A stretch of 64,000 bases of DNA from Rhodoplanes azumiensis (GCF_042682915.1 NZ_JBHUIW010000007.1:62001-126000); one strand, 5' to 3'. Numbered from the stretch's first letter, positions 34,463 to 43,946 are shown. Notes: generated by a model not told the origin, from the sequence alone. Program-made: numbers and translations.

Positions 34463-37400
34463 TCACTGAAAATTGAAGAGCTGCTTCATCAGCGAGCGCA
34501 CCGGGGACGGCGCCTCGGGCTGCGGCTGTGCCTGTGCGTTGGACGGGCGCGACGGCCGCGCGGCGGCAGGCGGCCCGGCCGACGCCTGACCGGCCATGCC
34601 CGCCCCGGCATCGCCGGCCGGAGCCGCCGAACGGACCACCGGTTGGCTGCGAATCTCGATCGGCGGCGGCAGCGCCGGCGGACTCTCCCCGGCCTGTCGG
34701 GGCGGCGCCGCGGACGCGGTCGAGCCCGGCGCCGGCGCGCTCGGCTGGACGGTCGCCGAAGGCGCCGGTCGCGGCGACAGGCCGGAGGTCGAAGCCGGCC
34801 CGCGCGGCGGCGCGCTGGCGGTCGATGCCGGGTCGCCGTCCAACCGCGGAGCCTCCGGCCGGCCGACGACCGGCCGCGCCGCCGCCTCGCGGGCGGCTGC
34901 GTCACGGGCGGCCGCCTCACGCGCGGCCGCCTCGCGGGCCGCCGCGTCCCTCGCCTCCCTGGCGACACGCTCGCGCGCCGCCGCCTCGCGGGCGAGACGC
35001 TCACGCTCGGCCCGCTCCTGCCGGTCCTTCTCCAGCCGGGCGCGCTCCGCCTCGGCGAGTGCCTCGCGGCGCTTGGCCTCGCGCTCGGCGATCTCCAGGC
35101 GCTTCGCCTCCTGCTCGACGGTGCGCAGCGTCACCCAGGTCACCAGCGCGTTGGTGTCGACGCTGCGCTTCGGTGCCGCCCACGGCCCGCGCAAGGCGAT
35201 GCCGAGCTCGGGCCGGCGGCCGCCGGGCGCGTCCTCGCGCCCCGGCCCGGTCAGCGTGATCCGCGCGTCGAGCGCGTCGGCGGCGAGATCGAAGGCTGCC
35301 GTGAGCGTCACGTCGGTGCCGTCGGCGGTCGTCTCCATGGGGCCGAGGCGCACCCGGCCGTCGACCACCGAGACGGCGCCGCCCGCCTTGGCGACCGTCA
35401 GCCGGCCGCCCTCGAGCGCCGGGCCGAGCCAGCCGGCGAGCCGCTCCAACGGCAGGCCGCGCTCGACCGCCGCGATGCCGGCGTCGACCGCCTTGGGATC
35501 GAGCCCGGCGAGCTGGACGTCCGTGACCGTGACGGCGCCGCTGCCGTGCAGGGCGCCGACCAGCGCGGCCGGGCTGAGGCCGATCCCGTCGAGCTCGGCC
35601 GAAACGGAGACGCGCCCGGTCGCGGGCGGAGCCTTGCCGCTGCCCAGGACGAGCGCCGAAAGGTCGGCGTCGGCGAGCGCCAGCCGAGTGCGCAGCGACA
35701 GGCCCATCGGCACCTGGCGCAGCTCGGCGTCGAACGACAGGCCGCCGTCGGCGAGCCGCCCGCGCGCCTCCTCGACGGCCACGGCATAGCCGTCGAAGCG
35801 CACCGCGGTGCGCAGATCGCGAGCCACCAAGCCGGGCAGCAGCGTGGCCCGGTCCGCCTCGACCTCGACCCGCCCGAACAGGTCGGCGAAGCCGGGTCGG
35901 CCGAACGGCTCGGCCGACCACGGGGCGGCGTCACGGGGCGGAGCGTCGCGCCCACCCGCGTCACGGGCGGTGGGCACCGGCCGGCGCGCCGCGCCGGCGA
36001 GCGCGGCGACGAGCGGCGCCACGTCGAGGTCACTGGTCGCGATGCGGCCCGTCACGGCGCGCGGCTCGGCGAGATGCACGCCGAGATGGCCCTTCAGGCT
36101 CGCCCCGGCGAGCCGGCCGGCGAGGTCGTCGAGGCGCAGATCCGGCCCCGACAGCGTGAGCCTCGTGTGCAGCGACAGCGGCACCGGGCCGGCCCCGGCC
36201 GGCACCAGGACGCGCGCGTCGGCGGCCGTGACCGTCACCTCGGCGCGGCCGGACGGACCGTCGGCCTCGCGCCGGCCGTTGCCGGTCGCCGACACCCACA
36301 GGCCGCCGGAGGCGACGTCGAGCCTGCCCGTGACCTCGCCGTCGAGCCGGCCGGCGCCCGACAGCGCGACCGTGGCCGGGCGCTGGTCGAGCGCCACCAG
36401 CCGGTCGAGCCCGGTGAGGGCGGCGAGCGCGGCGCCCTCCTTGGCCTCGACGGTGCCGTCGAGCCGCACCTGCGCCTTGGTCGGATCGGCCGGATCGCCG
36501 GTGGCGCCGGCCGACAGCGCCAGCCGGATGGTCCCGAGCCGGCCGTCGACCGACAGGCTCGCGGTCGAGCGCTTGGCGTTCGGCGCGGCCGGATCGTGCA
36601 GGGCGGGTGCGACGTCGAGGCGGGCACGCAGTTCGGCGGCGCCCAGCGCGGCGGCGTAACGGCGCAGCGCGCGCGCCTGCTCGGGCGCGACCTCGTCGAG
36701 AAGCCCGAGCAGCGCGTCGGTGCGCGGCGCCTTGACGTCGAGCGTGACGGCGCCCTGCGGGGCCGTGATCGAGGTGTCGATGCGGCCGGCGCCGGTGAGC
36801 GTCGCACCGCGCAGGTCGCCGACCGCAAGGCGCTCGATGGTCAGCCCGTCCTTGCCGTAGCCGACCCGCGCCTCGACCCGCTCGGCGGCGAGCCGGCCCC
36901 AGGCGACCTTGCCGGCCGCCACCCCGATGGTCGCCTCGCCGGGCCAGCCGATCCGGCTGCCGGCGAACGCCTCGCCGACCAGCGCGACGGCGCCGTCGAG
37001 ATCGACCTCCGCCGACCGGACATCGGCCTCGAGCCGCGACGGCCGGCCGGCGGCGGCGCGCGTGTAGGCGATGCGCCCCTCGACGGTCCTGCGGTCGATG
37101 GTGACCGACAGGCCGTCGGCTGCGATGCGGTCGCGGTCGAGCGCGACGTCCCCCTTGGCGCGCAGCACGCCGAGCGGCCTGTCCTTGCCGGTGTCGGCGC
37201 GGCCCTCGATCCAGGCGCCGAGCGCCCGCGGGTCGTTCGATTCGAGACTCACGGGACCGGCGAAGGCGAGATCGGGGCCGCTCGGACGCAGCATGCCGGC
37301 GAGGCGAAGCTGGGTCAGGCCCGGGAGGCGCAGCTCGACGCCGTCGAGCGTGATCCCCTCGGCGGTCGTCGCCAGCCGGCCCCGGAGGGTCTGATACACC

Positions 37401-38488
37401 GTGCCGCCGGCGACGAGCTGATCGACCTCGACGGTCGCCGCGACCGGCAGCGGCGGCGCGATGGCGCCGGCGAGGCGGCGCAGCACGTCGGGCAGCGCGG
37501 CCGGCCCCGCCGCCTGCGGCCACGCCGCCGCGGGGGCGGCGCCGTCGAGGCGATCCAGATCGACGTGCCGGCCGACGACGGACAGGTCGAGCCGCGGGAA
37601 GCGGCCGAGCACCAGATCGGCCGAACCGGCGAGCCGGACGGCGCGCTCCTCCGCCCCGTAGGTCACCTCGGCCTGGGCGAGTTTGACGCGCGACGACGTC
37701 GCCTCGACCTTGCCGGCGACGCGCCACGGCGCACGGTCGCGCCCCGCCGCGGCGCCGAGCGCGGCGCCGGGGGGACGCGAGAGGACGAGATTGCCCTCGT
37801 AGCGCGGGGCGCCGACGAGCCACAGCGTGCCGTCGGTCTCGATCGCGACGGGCTGGTCGAGCGGATCGATGTTGAGGCGCAGCCGCACGCCGCCGTCGGC
37901 GCCGGCCCGGCCGGCGCCGACCCGGACACCGTAGACGCGGCCGCCGGCGACGAAGGCGCCCTCGCCGCGCAGCGGCCCGGCGAGCGAGCGCAGATCGCCC
38001 TTGAACGAGACGGTGTCGAGCGTGACGGTGCCGCCGGCGTTCGGATCGGTCAGCACGGCGCGGCCGTTCTCGACGACGAGACGCTCGACCGAGAGGACGT
38101 CCGGATCGAAGCCGGACGGCAGCGCGCCGCCACGCACGCGGCCGGCGGCGTCGAGCGCGAGATCGAGCTGGGGCGAATCGAGGCTGAGCTCGGAGATCCT
38201 CCACTGGCCGCGCATGAGCGCGCCGAGCGCCAGCTCGACCCGCATGCCGCGCGCGCTCATCCGCACGCCGCCGGTGGCGAGCGCGACGCTCTTCAGCTCG
38301 AGCGACGGGTTGGGCAGGAGGCGGACGTCGATCGGCCCGGTGACGGCGACCGGCGTCCCCACGGCCCGGGTCGCCTCCGCCTCGATGCTGTCGCGAAACC
38401 CGTCCCAATCGACGAAATGCGGCCCGACCAGCGCCGTCACCAGCGCCAGGATCATCGCCATTGCCAGGCCGAGAAGGGTGGTCTGCAC
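34463..38488 (-). CDS. AsmA-family outer-membrane/lipid-homeostasis protein
   Basis: About 1341 residues. One N-terminal membrane helix (QTTLLGLAMAMILALVTALVGPHFVDW) is followed by the AsmA domain (EAEATRAVGTPVAVTGPIDVRLLPNPSLELKSV) and a long periplasmic beta-rich region. AsmA-like proteins are thought to bridge the envelope and move phospholipids. Near the C-terminus an Ala/Arg/Glu coil (including five AAARE-type repeats) leads into a Pro-rich tail. The GTG at 38488 is preferred because family members start at this QTTLLGL and GGAG lies 8-9 nt upstream; ATG at 38551 or 38587 would add unconserved residues. Confidence 0.9.
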   Translation of the reverse strand: MQTTLLGLAMAMILALVTALVGPHFVDWDGFRDSIEAEATRAVGTPVAVTGPIDVRLLPNPSLELKSVALATGGVRMSARGMRVELALGALMRGQWRISELSLDSPQLDLALDAAGRVRGGALPSGFDPDVLSVERLVVENGRAVLTDPNAGGTVTLDTVSFKGDLRSLAGPLRGEGAFVAGGRVYGVRVGAGRAGADGGVRLRLNIDPLDQPVAIETDGTLWLVGAPRYEGNLVLSRPPGAALGAAAGRDRAPWRVAGKVEATSSRVKLAQAEVTYGAEERAVRLAGSADLVLGRFPRLDLSVVGRHVDLDRLDGAAPAAAWPQAAGPAALPDVLRRLAGAIAPPLPVAATVEVDQLVAGGTVYQTLRGRLATTAEGITLDGVELRLPGLTQLRLAGMLRPSGPDLAFAGPVSLESNDPRALGAWIEGRADTGKDRPLGVLRAKGDVALDRDRIAADGLSVTIDRRTVEGRIAYTRAAAGRPSRLEADVRSAEVDLDGAVALVGEAFAGSRIGWPGEATIGVAAGKVAWGRLAAERVEARVGYGKDGLTIERLAVGDLRGATLTGAGRIDTSITAPQGAVTLDVKAPRTDALLGLLDEVAPEQARALRRYAAALGAAELRARLDVAPALHDPAAPNAKRSTASLSVDGRLGTIRLALSAGATGDPADPTKAQVRLDGTVEAKEGAALAALTGLDRLVALDQRPATVALSGAGRLDGEVTGRLDVASGGLWVSATGNGRREADGPSGRAEVTVTAADARVLVPAGAGPVPLSLHTRLTLSGPDLRLDDLAGRLAGASLKGHLGVHLAEPRAVTGRIATSDLDVAPLVAALAGAARRPVPTARDAGGRDAPPRDAAPWSAEPFGRPGFADLFGRVEVEADRATLLPGLVARDLRTAVRFDGYAVAVEEARGRLADGGLSFDAELRQVPMGLSLRTRLALADADLSALVLGSGKAPPATGRVSVSAELDGIGLSPAALVGALHGSGAVTVTDVQLAGLDPKAVDAGIAAVERGLPLERLAGWLGPALEGGRLTVAKAGGAVSVVDGRVRLGPMETTADGTDVTLTAAFDLAADALDARITLTGPGREDAPGGRRPELGIALRGPWAAPKRSVDTNALVTWVTLRTVEQEAKRLEIAEREAKRREALAEAERARLEKDRQERAERERLAREAAARERVAREARDAAAREAAAREAAARDAAAREAAARPVVGRPEAPRLDGDPASTASAPPRGPASTSGLSPRPAPSATVQPSAPAPGSTASAAPPRQAGESPPALPPPIEIRSQPVVRSAAPAGDAGAGMAGQASAGPPAAARPSRPSNAQAQPQPEAPSPVRSLMKQLFNFQ
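34881..34955. repeat. 15-bp tandem repeat, five copies, in the AsmA tail
   Basis: Five consecutive copies of a 15-bp unit close to gccgcctcgcgggcg, encoding AAARE/AAARD on the minus strand. Copies differ at two to four bases, mostly third positions, so this array is older than the one in sufA or has been kept by selection for the helix. Confidence 0.85.
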
Positions 38489-38649
38489 CGAAAGCGCTCC
38501 GGACCGCTGCCCGAGGACGTCCCGCTCGCGTCGTGACGGCGTCACCGCCATCGGACGGCACCATGGCTGTCCCGGCACGACGAGCACCGCCGTCGCGCGT
38601 CACGGAGTCGAGGCCCCCCGGACTCGAACTCTCGCGGGAATCGGCGGCG

Positions 38650-38680
38650 ATTATATGTCGCTACGCCACTTTGCCGGCAA
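38650..38680 (-). promoter_or_regulatory. Candidate promoter of the AsmA gene
   Basis: On the minus strand TTGCCG (38675-38680) and TATAAT (38650-38655) are separated by 19 bp, about 160 bp before the preferred GTG. The -10 is perfect; the -35 and the spacing are not. Confidence 0.35.
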
Positions 38681-38757
38681 GCGTTGCGGCCGAAGGAGGC
38701 TTCGTGTCCCGGGCGCGGCGCACAGGGATACCCGCTTGCGGGCGACTTTGCAGAAGT

Positions 38758-38882
38758 CGTCACCCCGGGGCGCGGACCGCAGGTCCGCGAGCCCGGGATC
38801 CATACGCCCGGCGATAGTGGCTCACGAAAGACAAGGGTTATGGATCCCGGGCGCGGCGCTTGCGCGCCGACCCGGGACGACG
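38758..38882. repeat. Palindromic intergenic repeat (family D, copy 1)
   Basis: The left arm cgtcaccccggggcgcgg (from 38758), ending gggatccatac, and the right arm tatggatcccgggcgcgg, ending cgggacgacg (38882), are inverted complements, with internal hairpins on each side. Similar architecture is seen at 50024-50132 and 53521-53665. Confidence 0.85.
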
Positions 38883-38918
38883 CAGCGTGCCTTGTGCACC
38901 CAGGTCGGCGACGTCGGG

Positions 38919-40370
38919 TCAGGCCACGTCCGCTGGCACGATCTTGCCCGGGTTCATGATGCCGGCCGGGTCGAGCGCGTGCTTGATCGCCGCCATGGCG
39001 GCCAGCGCCGGGGCGCCGAGCTCGGCCTTCAGGTACTTCATCTTGCCCTGCCCGACCCCGTGCTCGCCCGTGCAGGTGCCGTCCATGGCGAGCGCCCGCT
39101 CGACCAGGCGTTCCAGCAGCGCCTTGGCGCGATGCACCTCGTCGGCGTCGTCCATGTCGACCAAGAGGCCGAGATGGAAGTTGCCGTCGCCGACATGGCC
39201 GACGATCGGCGCGACCAGGTTCGACGCCGCGATGTCCGCCTGGGTCGCCACCACGCATTCGGCGAGGCGCGAGATCGGCACGCAGACGTCGCTCGCCACC
39301 GACTTGGTGCCGCGGCGCAAGGCGCCGGCCGCCCAGTAGGCGTCGTGCCGGGCCTGCCACAGGCGGGTGCGATCCTCCGGACGGGTCGCCCAGTCGAACG
39401 GGCCGCCGCCGAGCTCTTCCGCGATGTCGCCGAACTGTGCCGCCTGCTCGGCGACGCCGGCCTCGCTGCCGTGGAACTCGACCAGCAGCAGCGGCACCTC
39501 CGGCAGCTCGAGCTTCGAATAGGCGTTGACGGCCTTCACCTGGAGCTGGTCGAGCAGCTCGATGCGGGCGACCGGGATGCCGGTCTGGATGGTGGTGATC
39601 ACCGCGTTGCAGGCCGCCTCGACGGTCGGGAACGGGCAGATGCCGCCGGCGATCGCCTCCGGGATGCCGTGCAGCTTCAGGGTCAGCTCGGTGATGATGC
39701 CGAGCGTGCCCTCGGAGCCGACGAACAACCGGGTGAGGTCGTAGCCGGCCGCCGACTTCTTGGCCCGCGTGCCCGTGGTCATCAGCTCGCCGTTCGCCAG
39801 CACCACCTTCAGGGCCAGCGTCACGTCCTTCATGGTGCCGTAGCGCACCGCGTTGGTGCCGGAGCAGCGGGTGGCCGCCATGCCGCCGAGCGCCGCGTCG
39901 GCCCCGGGGTCGAGCGGGAAGAACAGGCCCTGGTCGCGCAGATACTCGTTGAGCTGCTTGCGGGTGACGCCGGGCTCGACCACCACGTCGAGATCCTCGG
40001 CGTGGACGGCCAACACCGTGTTCATGTCGCGAGTGTCGACGCAGATGCCGCCGAACGGCGCGTTGACCTGACCTTCGAGCGACGTGCCGGTGCCGAACGG
40101 GACGATCGGAACGCCGGCCGCCGCACAGATCCGCACGATCTTTTGAACATCGGCCGTGCATTGCGGAAAGACGACGGCATCGGGCGCCTCGCTCGGCAGC
40201 CAGCTCGCCGTGTTGCCGTGCTGCTCCCGGGTGGCCGCCGCGGTGGTGACGAGGCTCGGGCCGAATTCCTGCGCCAGCGTGGCGATCACGGACTCGACGG
40301 CGGAACGCAACGGCCGCAGCGGCGCCGCGGCAGGAGCAGTGGGGAGGGGCGGCGTGGCGAGCGGACTCAT
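38919..40370 (-). CDS. FAD-linked oxidase of the D-lactate dehydrogenase/glycolate oxidase (GlcD) type
   Basis: 483-residue flavoenzyme oxidising a 2-hydroxy acid. The FAD (PCMH) domain shows PFGTGTSLEGQVNAPFGGI, EPGVTRKQLNEYLRDQGLFFPLDPGAD and FVGSEGTLGIITE; the C-terminal domain ends with HVGDGNFHLGLL and PAGIMNPGKI. Substrate (D-lactate, glycolate or D-2-hydroxyglutarate) cannot be told apart here. Start taken at 40370 (MSPLATPP); a frame 85 nt further up is open. It is divergent from the thioesterase gene. Confidence 0.92.
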   Translation of the reverse strand: MSPLATPPLPTAPAAAPLRPLRSAVESVIATLAQEFGPSLVTTAAATREQHGNTASWLPSEAPDAVVFPQCTADVQKIVRICAAAGVPIVPFGTGTSLEGQVNAPFGGICVDTRDMNTVLAVHAEDLDVVVEPGVTRKQLNEYLRDQGLFFPLDPGADAALGGMAATRCSGTNAVRYGTMKDVTLALKVVLANGELMTTGTRAKKSAAGYDLTRLFVGSEGTLGIITELTLKLHGIPEAIAGGICPFPTVEAACNAVITTIQTGIPVARIELLDQLQVKAVNAYSKLELPEVPLLLVEFHGSEAGVAEQAAQFGDIAEELGGGPFDWATRPEDRTRLWQARHDAYWAAGALRRGTKSVASDVCVPISRLAECVVATQADIAASNLVAPIVGHVGDGNFHLGLLVDMDDADEVHRAKALLERLVERALAMDGTCTGEHGVGQGKMKYLKAELGAPALAAMAAIKHALDPAGIMNPGKIVPADVA

Positions 40371-40463
40371 GGGCGCTGGGCTGCCTTCCGGGGTGTGCGA
40401 TGCAGCGTCGCGACGCGGACACGGGCTCGCGACTTCGTCATGATTCGCTGCCATACTGATCCG

Positions 40464-40982
40464 ATGAACATCATGCTCGACCATGCCGACCTGAAGCCGG
40501 TGTTCTTCGCTCCGTTCGTCTCGTCCGTCATGCGGGTCGAGCCGGACTGGATCGACTACAACGGCCACCTCAACATGGCCTACTACAACGTGCTGTTCGA
40601 TCGCGCCGCCGACGAGGTTCTGGCGCTGATCGGCGCCGGCACCGACTATGTCGACCGGCAGCGCCATTCGTATTACACGGCCGAGACCCACGTGCGCTAC
40701 CTGCGGGAGCTGAAGGCCGGGGACGCGGTGCGCGCAACCTTCCAGCTCCTCGATCACGACGCCAAGCGGCTGCACTATTTCGAGCAGCTCTTCCACGCCC
40801 ACGACGGGTACATGGCCGCCACCCTGGAGGTGATGGCCCTGCATGTCGACATGGACGCCGCCCGCGCCGCCCCGGCCCCGCCGCTGATCGCCAGCCGGCT
40901 CGCCGAGATGAAGGCCTCGCACGCCATGCTGCCCCGCCCCGAGGCGGCCGGCCGCCGAGTCGCGATGCCGGAGCGGGTGTAG
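40464..40982 (+). CDS. Hotdog-fold acyl-CoA thioesterase
   Basis: 172-residue 4HBT-family thioesterase. The catalytic region EPDWIDYNGHLNMAYYNVLFDRAADE carries the family Asp and the GHxN motif, followed by YYTAETHVRYLRELKAGD. The substrate is unknown. Start at 40464 or the in-frame ATG at 40440; neither has a clear Shine-Dalgarno. It lies 93 bp from the divergent FAD oxidase gene. Confidence 0.85.
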   Translation: MNIMLDHADLKPVFFAPFVSSVMRVEPDWIDYNGHLNMAYYNVLFDRAADEVLALIGAGTDYVDRQRHSYYTAETHVRYLRELKAGDAVRATFQLLDHDAKRLHYFEQLFHAHDGYMAATLEVMALHVDMDAARAAPAPPLIASRLAEMKASHAMLPRPEAAGRRVAMPERV

Positions 40983-41195
40983 GAGTCCGCGCCGCCTCCC
41001 TCCGCCTCGGCCCCCGCCATCCACACTCTGTCGCGCCCCTCCCCTTGCGGCCGGGCGGGTGCCATCTTTAGGACGAACGATTCGTGAATACGGGCCCGCG
41101 CCGCTGCGCGCCCCCGACCTCGGCCGGCCCCCAAAAGACCGGCGATGAGCGACCGGCGCCCGTGCCGGCCGCTCGAACCGGCAGCCTGGAACGGA

Positions 41196-43946
41196 ATGTC
41201 CGACCCCTTCGAGCGATCCTTCGAGCCCGCCCCGCCTCCCCCGATGGCGAGCGGCGGCATCGCGGCGCGTGCCCGCGGCGCCCACCGCGCGCCCTATCTG
41301 GAGGGCCTCAACCCGGAGCAGCGCGAGGCGGTCGAGACACTCGACGGCGCCGTGCTGGTGCTGGCCGGCGCCGGCACCGGCAAGACGCGCGTGCTGACCA
41401 CCCGCATCGCCCACATCCTCAGCCTCGGCCGCGCCCGGGCGAGCGAGATCCTCGCCGTCACCTTCACCAACAAGGCGGCGCGCGAGATGAAGCACCGCAT
41501 CGGCGCCATGGTGGGCGAGGCCGTGGAGGGCATGCCGTGGCTCGGCACCTTCCACTCGATCGGCGCCAAGATTCTGCGCCGCCACGCCGAGCTGGTCGGG
41601 CTGAAGCAAGACTTCACCATCCTGGACGTCGACGACCAGATCCGCCTCCTCAAGCAGCTCATCGCGGCGGCCGACATCGACGAGAAGCGCTGGCCGGGGC
41701 GCCTGCTGGCCACCCAGATCGACGGCTGGAAGAACCGCGGCCTGACGCCCGACCAGGTGCCGGCCGGCGAAGGCGCCGTGTTCGGCAACGGCCGCGGTCG
41801 CGACCTCTACGCCGCCTACCAGGCCCGGTTGAAGACGCTCAACGCCGCCGACTTCGGCGACCTGCTCCTGGAGACCATCCGGCTGTTCCGCGAGCACGCC
41901 GCCGTGCTGGCGCAGTACCAGTCGCGCTTCAAGTACATCCTGGTCGACGAGTACCAGGACACCAACGTCGCCCAGTATCTCTGGCTGCGCCTGCTGGCGC
42001 AGCGGCCGAGCACGGGGGCGGGGTCGCCAAGAACGACGGCGCCCCTCACCTCTCCCCAGCGGGGAGAGGTCGGCTCGCGCAGCGAGCCGGGTGAGGGGGG
42101 GCCGAGCTCTCCGTCATCTCCCTCGCAAGCGCTCTCGCCCCCTCACCCGGCATCCGGGCTTCGCCCGAATGCCGACCTCTCCCCGCAGGGGAGAGGTGAA
42201 GAAAGAGCGCCCCAGAAGAACATCTGCTGCGTCGGCGACGACGACCAGTCGATCTACGGCTGGCGGGGCGCCGAGGTGGACAACATCCTGCGCTTCGACC
42301 ACGACTTTCCGGGCGCCAAGGTGATCCGGCTGGAGCGCAACTATCGCTCCACGGCCCACATCCTCGGCGCCGCCTCGCATCTGATCGCCCACAACGAGGG
42401 GCGGCTCGGCAAGACGCTGCGCTCGGAAGGCGAGGCCGGCGAGAAGGTGGTCGTCTCCTCGGCCTGGGACTCGGAAGAAGAAGCCCGCGCCATCGGCGAG
42501 GAGATCGAGCAGCTCCAGCGCCGTGCCCACCGGCTCGACGAGATCGCCATCCTGGTGCGCGCCTCGTTCCAGATGCGCGAGATCGAGGACCGCTTCGTCA
42601 CGCTCGGCCTGCCCTATCGGGTGATCGGCGGCCCACGCTTCTACGAGCGCGCCGAGATCCGCGACGCGATGGCCTATCTGCGGCTCGTCAACCAGCCGGC
42701 CGACGACCTCGCCTTCGAGCGCATCGTCAACGTGCCGAAGCGCGGGCTCGGCGACGCGGCGCTGCAAAGCCTGCACGACCTCGCGCGCACCCGCGGCGTG
42801 CCGCTCCTGGAGGCGGCGCACGCCATGAGCACCAGCGAGGCCGTGAAGCCGAAGCCGCGCGCGGCGCTGCGCGACCTCGTCGCCGCCTTCGACCGCTGGC
42901 GGGCGCAGCGCGACACGCTCCCGCACACCGAGCTCGCCGAGATCGTGCTCGACGAGTCCGGCTACACCGAGATGTGGCAGAAGGACCGCTCCGCCGACGC
43001 CGCCGGGCGGCTCGAAAACCTGAAGGAGCTGGTGCGCTCCATGGAGGACTTCGAGAACCTCCAAGGTTTCTTGGAGCACGTCGCCCTGGTGATGGACACG
43101 GATCGCGGCGAGGCACTCGACGCCGTGTCGATCATGACGCTGCACGCCGCCAAGGGGCTCGAGTTCGACACCGTCTTCCTGCCCGGCTGGGAGGAGGGCC
43201 TGCTGCCGCATCAACGCTCGCTCGACGAGAACGGCCGCGCCGGCCTGGAGGAGGAGCGCCGCCTGGCGCATGTCGGACTCACCCGGGCGCGCAAGAACGC
43301 GAGGATCTCGTTCGTTTCGAACCGTCGGATCCACGGCTCGTGGACGTCGAGTCTGCCGTCGCGCTTTTTGGACGAGCTGCCCGAGCAGCATGTCGAGGTG
43401 CTGGAGGCGAAGGGCGGCTTCGCCGGCTACGGCAGCGCCTACGGGTCGCGCTTCGACACCACCGCGGCGTTCGGATCGAGCTACACGACGCCGGGCTGGC
43501 GCCGCGCCCAGAAGAACCGCGGCGGTTTTGAAGAAGACTCGCACGAATACTCGCAGGAGCACGAGCCCGAGGGCCGGATGCGGGATGTCTCTCCTTCTCA
43601 CCTCTCCCCGCCGGGGAGAGGTCGACCGAGTGCGGACCCGGTCCGCGCTCGGTCGGGTGAGGGGGGGCGTGCCGCCACGATCGACCAATCCCCCTCACCC
43701 GGCGCGCGTCCGGCGCGCCGACCTCTCCCCGACCGGGAGAGGTATGGCCGCGGCCCGCAGACGATCGAGGGCGAGCTGGTCGCCCGCTCGACCGGCGCCC
43801 CCTCGACCTTCACGACCGGCGACCGCGTGTTCCACCAAAAATTCGGCTATGGGCGCGTGCGCGTCGTCGACGGCAACAAGCTGACGATCCAGTTCGACAA
43901 GGCCGGCGAGAAGAAGGTGGTCGACAGCTTTTTGAACAAGGCGTGA
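41196..43946 (+). CDS. uvrD: UvrD/PcrA-type ATP-dependent DNA helicase with two repeat-derived inserts
   Basis: About 916 residues, superfamily I helicase for DNA repair and replication restart. Walker A is GAGTGKT (58-64), Walker B/motif II is DEYQD (251-255), motif III is GDDDQSIYGW (347-356), and VSIMTLHAAKGLEF and VGLTRARKNA are later helicase motifs; the C-terminal FGYGRV/KVVDSFLNKA resembles the PcrA tudor-like tail. Residues about 283-334 (between motifs II and III) and about 801-849 (before the tail) are encoded by family C palindromic repeats and are Ser/Pro/Arg/Gly-rich. The frame is unbroken through both. Start MSDPFERSFE at 41196 fits the family; ATG 41145 is possible. Relatives I recall lack these stretches. 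Confidence 0.93.
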   Translation: MSDPFERSFEPAPPPPMASGGIAARARGAHRAPYLEGLNPEQREAVETLDGAVLVLAGAGTGKTRVLTTRIAHILSLGRARASEILAVTFTNKAAREMKHRIGAMVGEAVEGMPWLGTFHSIGAKILRRHAELVGLKQDFTILDVDDQIRLLKQLIAAADIDEKRWPGRLLATQIDGWKNRGLTPDQVPAGEGAVFGNGRGRDLYAAYQARLKTLNAADFGDLLLETIRLFREHAAVLAQYQSRFKYILVDEYQDTNVAQYLWLRLLAQRPSTGAGSPRTTAPLTSPQRGEVGSRSEPGEGGPSSPSSPSQALSPPHPASGLRPNADLSPQGRGEERAPQKNICCVGDDDQSIYGWRGAEVDNILRFDHDFPGAKVIRLERNYRSTAHILGAASHLIAHNEGRLGKTLRSEGEAGEKVVVSSAWDSEEEARAIGEEIEQLQRRAHRLDEIAILVRASFQMREIEDRFVTLGLPYRVIGGPRFYERAEIRDAMAYLRLVNQPADDLAFERIVNVPKRGLGDAALQSLHDLARTRGVPLLEAAHAMSTSEAVKPKPRAALRDLVAAFDRWRAQRDTLPHTELAEIVLDESGYTEMWQKDRSADAAGRLENLKELVRSMEDFENLQGFLEHVALVMDTDRGEALDAVSIMTLHAAKGLEFDTVFLPGWEEGLLPHQRSLDENGRAGLEEERRLAHVGLTRARKNARISFVSNRRIHGSWTSSLPSRFLDELPEQHVEVLEAKGGFAGYGSAYGSRFDTTAAFGSSYTTPGWRRAQKNRGGFEEDSHEYSQEHEPEGRMRDVSPSHLSPPGRGRPSADPVRARSGEGGRAATIDQSPSPGARPARRPLPDRERYGRGPQTIEGELVARSTGAPSTFTTGDRVFHQKFGYGRVRVVDGNKLTIQFDKAGEKKVVDSFLNKA
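42043..42198. repeat. Palindromic repeat (family C, copy 2) inside uvrD
   Basis: The left arm opens with cctcacctctccccagcggg and ends ccgggtgagggg; the right arm runs from ccccctcacccgg to cctctccccgcaggggagag. The span of about 156 nt is read in-frame as part of the helicase between motifs II and III. Confidence 0.93.
43597..43743. repeat. Palindromic repeat (family C, copy 3) inside uvrD
   Basis: It opens ctcacctctccccgccgggg and ends ctctccccgaccgggagaggt, about 147 nt, with two hairpin arms. It is read in a different phase from copy 2: the shared ctctcccc block gives TSP in copy 2 and LSP in copy 3. Confidence 0.93.

Noticed and set aside
34643..38536. A 1297-codon plus-strand frame opposite the AsmA gene
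   Set aside because: Very long, but its codon pattern is the mirror of the AsmA frame; AsmA motifs and the N-terminal membrane helix are on the minus strand.
38600..38660. tRNA-like string (GAGTTCGAGTCC on the minus strand) near the AsmA start
   Set aside because: The T-loop-like heptamer is not flanked by complementary T-stem halves and no cloverleaf can be drawn around it.
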